Source: JAPLJQ01 sp037143735 (lineage in GTDB: Bacteria; Desulfobacterota; Syntrophia; Syntrophales; UBA2185). From it: a stretch of DNA of 8,365 nucleotides. The position numbers and the translations under genes were made by a program. The notes under the pieces were generated by a model. It saw nothing but the letters and a program-made list of their open reading frames with translations. It was not told where the DNA came from and ran no database searches. The stretch covers positions 1 to 8,365 of the forward strand of contig JBAWYD010000093.1 in the NCBI GenBank assembly GCA_037143735.1. Reading direction: 5' to 3'. Below are positions 5,129 through 8,365 of the stretch, one piece after another (the stretch's first letter is position 1; the number at the start of each line of letters is the position of its first letter).

Positions 5129-6823
5129 ATGAGAAAAACGGTGTTTTCAATTCTATGCACGATTCTTATATGGCCTGCCCTTGCCCTGGCCGAAAATTAC
5201 ACGGTCAAAGGGGAGATGGGAGCAAATATCCGTTATGAGCTCCAGGAACAGGTCACATCCGGCGAAGGAATCAAGAAAATGGTCCTCAGTTTTGTAAAAC
5301 CCCAGACCTTCCAGTCGCCGACCTATCGCCAGGAAATCAGGAGTTTTAAACTCCTTTTTTCACCGGAACCACAGGAGAGAAAAACCCAAACCGACGGACG
5401 GGGAAACGAAATCATCGTAGCGACATGGACAGATCCGCCCCAGGTCATCAATGTGCGTCTTTCCTGCGATGCCTTGAGCGAAACAAGGTTTCCCACCCTC
5501 GCTACACAGGATCCCTTTCCCCTTGTGAAAATCGATCAGGAAATGGTGGATTATCTTAAACCAACCGAGCAGGTGCAATCCGATAACCCCCGCATCCGTG
5601 AACTGGCAACACAACTGACATCCGGCGTCAAAACGGAGTTCGACGCCGTGCAGCGGGTCGTCTCCTGGGTGGTTGATCATGTCCGATATGTGACGCCCCC
5701 TGTCCGGTATGACGCCATTTATTCTCTGGAGTCCGGCAAGGGGAATTGCCAGAACTACTCTCATCTCAGCGCCGCACTGCTCCGGGCAGTGGGAATTCCC
5801 GTTCGTATCGTCAACGGCGTCACCCTCAATCAGCCTTTCGACATTGCCATGGATAAGGGGGGGGTACTGACCCTCAAGATGGGTCAAGGCCGTCATTCCT
5901 GGATCGAGATCTGGTTCCCCCAGTTGGGCTGGGTCCCCCTCGATCCTCAGAACACCATGCTTTTCGTTTCAAACCGCTTTGTCCGGGTTGAGGTAGGCGT
6001 CGATAACAATGAAACAAAAAATGACGGCCTTTTCAGGTGGTCACAACTCCAGGAAGCACAAAAACCGAAACTTCAGGAGAGCATCAGCGCCAATTTTGAA
6101 AACGATAAGATCAACGTCAAGGGAAACCGTCAGAATTACGGCCCGAAGAACCTCCTTCTTTCTCCTCTCGTCAAAGCGGAGTTTAAACAGATCGAAGTGG
6201 TCCCGCCGCCGCCGCCGCCCGTCATCAGCGAGAAAGTGAAAAAAGATCTCCGCTATAATGTGCCGTTTACCTACGGAAACCTTGAATATCCCGAAAATCT
6301 TGATTTTGCCTTTCCCCGGATAACGAGCGCCGCAGGCAAAAATCAATTCGAAATGTCCCGGAGCTTTCTTGTGGAAACGGCTGAGTATGTAACCACCAAT
6401 CTCACCCAGTACGCCCAGGTTTTCGTACTTCAAAAACCGGTCACGCTTAAGAAAATCGGGCTGGCGCTGCATAACTTCGGCGGGGATGGCTGGCTCTGGG
6501 TGGATATCCTTCAGGATAACAAGGGCAAGCCGGGCATGCCTATCGGCACGAGTGGATTCATTAACCTGGATCAGCTCTCGTTGAAGCCGGGATACAGATG
6601 GGCGGATTTTGATTTCAGTAAGGAAAGTCCGATTCTGATGCCTGGCGCCTACTGGATTGCCCTGGGCTTTACGGGAAGCCCGATCGTGAACTGGTTCTAC
6701 ACCTACGGGAAGCCTGTTGGGCCCGTTGACGGCACACGATATAAGGGTGTCTTCCAGAATGACTGGAGCGGCGCTTTGAATTATGAATTCAATTACCGGG
6801 TAATCGGCCTTACGACGAAATAA
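5129..6823 (+). CDS. Secreted transglutaminase-like domain protein
   Basis: An exported protein of 564 residues. A signal peptide (1-21: basic start, hydrophobic core, ALALA then E22) sends it to the periplasm or outside. A transglutaminase-like papain-fold domain covers about 150-290 with a complete catalytic triad: Cys207 in GKGNCQNYSHLSAALLRAVG, His256 in GRHSWIEIWF, and Asp272 in GWVPLDPQN. Such bacterial domains usually act as proteases, amidases or peptide cross-linkers. Residues 22-145 form a beta-rich N-terminal region. After the domain come a charged stretch and a six-Pro hinge (359-364), then a beta-rich, aromatic C-terminal domain (about 380-564) resembling a jelly-roll binding module, with GDGWLWVDILQD and PGAYWIALGF. 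The ribosome site AAAGGAG lies 7 nt before ATG, just after the upstream stop. The substrate is unknown; envelope protein or cell-wall peptide processing is inferred. Confidence 0.88.
   Translation: MRKTVFSILCTILIWPALALAENYTVKGEMGANIRYELQEQVTSGEGIKKMVLSFVKPQTFQSPTYRQEIRSFKLLFSPEPQERKTQTDGRGNEIIVATWTDPPQVINVRLSCDALSETRFPTLATQDPFPLVKIDQEMVDYLKPTEQVQSDNPRIRELATQLTSGVKTEFDAVQRVVSWVVDHVRYVTPPVRYDAIYSLESGKGNCQNYSHLSAALLRAVGIPVRIVNGVTLNQPFDIAMDKGGVLTLKMGQGRHSWIEIWFPQLGWVPLDPQNTMLFVSNRFVRVEVGVDNNETKNDGLFRWSQLQEAQKPKLQESISANFENDKINVKGNRQNYGPKNLLLSPLVKAEFKQIEVVPPPPPPVISEKVKKDLRYNVPFTYGNLEYPENLDFAFPRITSAAGKNQFEMSRSFLVETAEYVTTNLTQYAQVFVLQKPVTLKKIGLALHNFGGDGWLWVDILQDNKGKPGMPIGTSGFINLDQLSLKPGYRWADFDFSKESPILMPGAYWIALGFTGSPIVNWFYTYGKPVGPVDGTRYKGVFQNDWSGALNYEFNYRVIGLTTK
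6203..6220 (+). repeat. CCG triplet run encoding six-proline hinge
   Basis: Five CCG codons followed by CCC encode Pro359-Pro364 between the transglutaminase-like region and the C-terminal beta-rich domain. It acts as a stiff linker. The tract could vary in triplet steps without breaking the frame. Confidence 0.8.
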
Positions 6824-6861
6824 CGTTTCCCGGTCTGCTCAGAATCTTTTTCCCCTGAAAA

Positions 6862-7053
6862 TCAACGTTCCGGAGGTTTCCCGGCGCATTTCAGGCATGT
6901 GTAAGTCGGCCAGGCAAAACAGCACCCGGAACTATTCATCTCATAACAGGCGCAATGTTCGCATATGGGCAACCCGCAACTTAAACATGATACAATAATA
7001 TGGCCTTGCCCACATATGCTGCACGTTTCACCGCTTTTGATCTTTTCATCCAT
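6862..7053 (-). CDS. Small Cys-rich putative zinc-binding protein
   Basis: An unrecognised protein of 63 residues with 11 cysteines: CSIC (11-14), CLSC (23-26), CEHCAC (31-36), Cys44-Cys45 and CLKC (53-56), plus His18 and His33. The CxxC pairs suggest two zinc knuckles of a B-box- or RING-like type; rubredoxin-like iron binding is less likely because the spacing does not fit. No signal peptide or membrane segment is seen. A plausible ribosome site, GGAAGAG, lies 6 nt before ATG. It sits 72 nt after the thiolase stop on the same strand and may be co-transcribed with it. It is convergent with the transglutaminase gene, 38 nt apart. The strong Cys pattern and ribosome site argue that it is real. 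Function unknown; an acyl-CoA enzyme accessory or a regulator are both possible. Confidence 0.7.
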   Translation of the reverse strand: MDEKIKSGETCSICGQGHIIVSCLSCGLPICEHCACYEMNSSGCCFAWPTYTCLKCAGKPPER

Positions 7054-7125
7054 GAATGTCTCTTCCCGGATTCCGTGTCAGAAACAGAATGCCATTCGAT
7101 ACGTCGCAGCTTGCCGTGCGGCAGT

Positions 7126-8337
7126 TCATTTTCCGTATTTTCCGACAATCGAAATGGCGCAGACGTTCTGATGGGGGAAGCCTCCCAGATTATGGGTCAA
7201 TCCGAATTGGGGATTTTCGAGCTGGCGTTCCCCTGCCCGACCGTGGAGCTGGAGGTACATTTCGTAAATCATCCGGAGCCCGGAAGCGCCGACGGGATGG
7301 CCGAAGCACTTGAGACCTCCGTCTATCTGGGCGGGAATCTTGCCGTCCCTGTCATAGAACCCATCCAGGGTGTCACTACAGGCCTTTCCCCTTTCAGAAA
7401 TGTGAAGATCCTCGTAGGTGACAAGCTCTGTGATGGAAAAGCAGTCATGAAGTTCCATCATGCTGATCTCCTTCCGGGGATCGGTGATGCCCGCCTCTTC
7501 ATAGGCCTTCCTGCTGCAGATGCTCGTGGTGACGAAATGCTCGCCGTCCCATTCGTTGTACGCCCCCTCGTATCCGCTGCTGACGGCCAGTTGGATGGCC
7601 TTCACGGTGACAAAATCCTTCTTCCCCATTTTTTTCGCTATTTCCGGCGTTGTGACGATGGCGCAGGCGGAACCGTCGCTGACGCCGCAGCAATCGAAAA
7701 GTCCCAGAGGATGAGCAATGATAGGCGCCGACAGGACCTGCTCCATGGTCACGGCTTTTCTCAGATGGGCTTTCGGGTTCAGGGCGCCATTGGCATGGCT
7801 CTTCACCGATACGTGGGCCATGGCCCGTTTGATCTCCTTTTCCGGAATTCTGTATTTGGCGGCATAGGCGGAAGCGAGCTGGGCAAAAAGACCCGGCGCC
7901 GTGGCATTGGGAGACCATTGCCAGATGAGGGATCCCGCGTTGGAACCCAACAGGTTGGGAAGACCGCCGTAACCGACGTCCTTCAGTTTTTCCACACCCA
8001 GAGCGAGGCAGATGTCGTAAGCTCCGGAAGCTACGGCATAGACCGCCCCGCGAAATGCATCCGTACCGGTGGCGCAGTAGTTTTCCACCCGGGAGATGGG
8101 GATGTAGGGAAGGCGGAGGGTCACCCCCAGGGAGGTGGCGGACTTACCCACATTGACCTCCTCCATACAGGTGCCGAGCCAGGCCGCCTGAATCTCTTTT
8201 TTCTCTATGCCGGAATCTTCAAGGCATTCCATGAAGGCCTCCACCATGAGTTCTTCCGCGCCCGCATCCCATCTCTCTCCGAACCGGGTGCACCCCATAC
8301 CGATGATCGCCACTTTATCCCTTATTCCTGATGCCAT
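7126..8337 (-). CDS. SCP2-type thiolase / acetyl-CoA acetyltransferase family
   Basis: A thiolase-fold enzyme that cleaves or condenses acyl-CoA; the chain-length preference cannot be read from sequence. Counting from this start (403 residues), the nucleophile is Cys88 in ENYCATGTDAF. The SCP2-thiolase HDCFSITE motif is at 297-304, the catalytic GHPVGASG at 346-353, and the ending THNLGGFPHQN at 381-391. The C-terminal Cys of classical biosynthetic thiolases is replaced by the HNLGG form, as in the SCP-x/archaeal type. The start chosen is the ATG at 8337 (MASGIRDKVAIIG), which has AGGGGG (8351-8346) 8 nt upstream and puts the KVAIIG strand at the expected place. The ATG at 8358, seven codons earlier, has no visible ribosome site, though only 7 nt lie beyond it. 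No DUF35-type OB-fold partner is adjacent. It may act in acyl-CoA degradation in a syntroph (inference). Confidence 0.9.
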   Translation of the reverse strand: MASGIRDKVAIIGMGCTRFGERWDAGAEELMVEAFMECLEDSGIEKKEIQAAWLGTCMEEVNVGKSATSLGVTLRLPYIPISRVENYCATGTDAFRGAVYAVASGAYDICLALGVEKLKDVGYGGLPNLLGSNAGSLIWQWSPNATAPGLFAQLASAYAAKYRIPEKEIKRAMAHVSVKSHANGALNPKAHLRKAVTMEQVLSAPIIAHPLGLFDCCGVSDGSACAIVTTPEIAKKMGKKDFVTVKAIQLAVSSGYEGAYNEWDGEHFVTTSICSRKAYEEAGITDPRKEISMMELHDCFSITELVTYEDLHISERGKACSDTLDGFYDRDGKIPAQIDGGLKCFGHPVGASGLRMIYEMYLQLHGRAGERQLENPQFGLTHNLGGFPHQNVCAISIVGKYGK

Positions 8338-8365
8338 CCTTCTTACCCCCTGCTGCATCGAGACA

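Noticed and set aside
6824..6861. Intrinsic terminator between the transglutaminase and Cys-rich genes
   Set aside because: Only an AT-only-type 5-bp stem (6848-6852 with 6857-6861) is visible, too weak to call.
7112..7123. Palindrome TGCCGTGCGGCA after the thiolase stop as a terminator
   Set aside because: The stem is only 4 bp with a usable loop, and no T-run follows on the minus strand.
7000..8331. 443-codon plus-strand frame opposite the thiolase
   Set aside because: The minus-strand thiolase has all the catalytic motifs. The antisense product has no family resemblance and a Gly/Arg/His-rich composition.

Overview
The window looks like a Gram-negative anaerobe, most likely a deltaproteobacterium (Desulfobacterota; a Syntrophus-like syntroph would fit). 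The grounds are tandem PilT-type ATPases, an archaeal/anaerobe-type stand-alone pyruvate kinase C-terminal domain protein, an SCP2-type thiolase of acyl-CoA metabolism, and above all a HesB/IscA-like gene with an in-frame UGA that fits selenocysteine. The taxonomic placement is inference from gene content; no marker gene is present.

Layout. (1) 1-187: a non-coding leader with a near-consensus sigma70 promoter and overlapping hairpins. (2) 188-3024, plus strand: a three-gene operon of PilT, a second PilT/PilU-type ATPase, and a receiver-like protein that has lost its phosphoacceptor Asp. (3) 3026-4303, minus strand: a two-gene operon reading towards the first. It encodes a HesB/IscA-like selenoprotein, then a TPR protein 15 nt downstream. 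ORF finding that treats UGA only as a stop cuts the first gene to its C-terminal 64 codons. (4) 4304-4524: an AT-rich divergent promoter region. (5) 4525-6823, plus strand: a PK_C-domain protein and a secreted transglutaminase-like protein 13 nt apart behind a clear sigma70 promoter. (6) 6862-8337, minus strand: a thiolase followed by a 63-residue Cys-rich putative zinc protein.

How the genes work together. The first operon concerns type IV pilus retraction or twitching and probably its control. The selenoprotein belongs to the A-type Fe-S carrier fold, with Sec at the position of the first ligand Cys; its TPR partner is probably a protein-interaction scaffold. The other genes are metabolic or envelope accessory functions whose substrates cannot be read from sequence.

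The main discovery is the selenocysteine gene at 3989-4303, with a SECIS-like hairpin just after the UGA. Such HesB-like selenoproteins are a known but little-studied group, so it is not a wholly new system. No tRNA, rRNA, CRISPR, insertion sequence or convincing intrinsic terminator at an operon end was seen.
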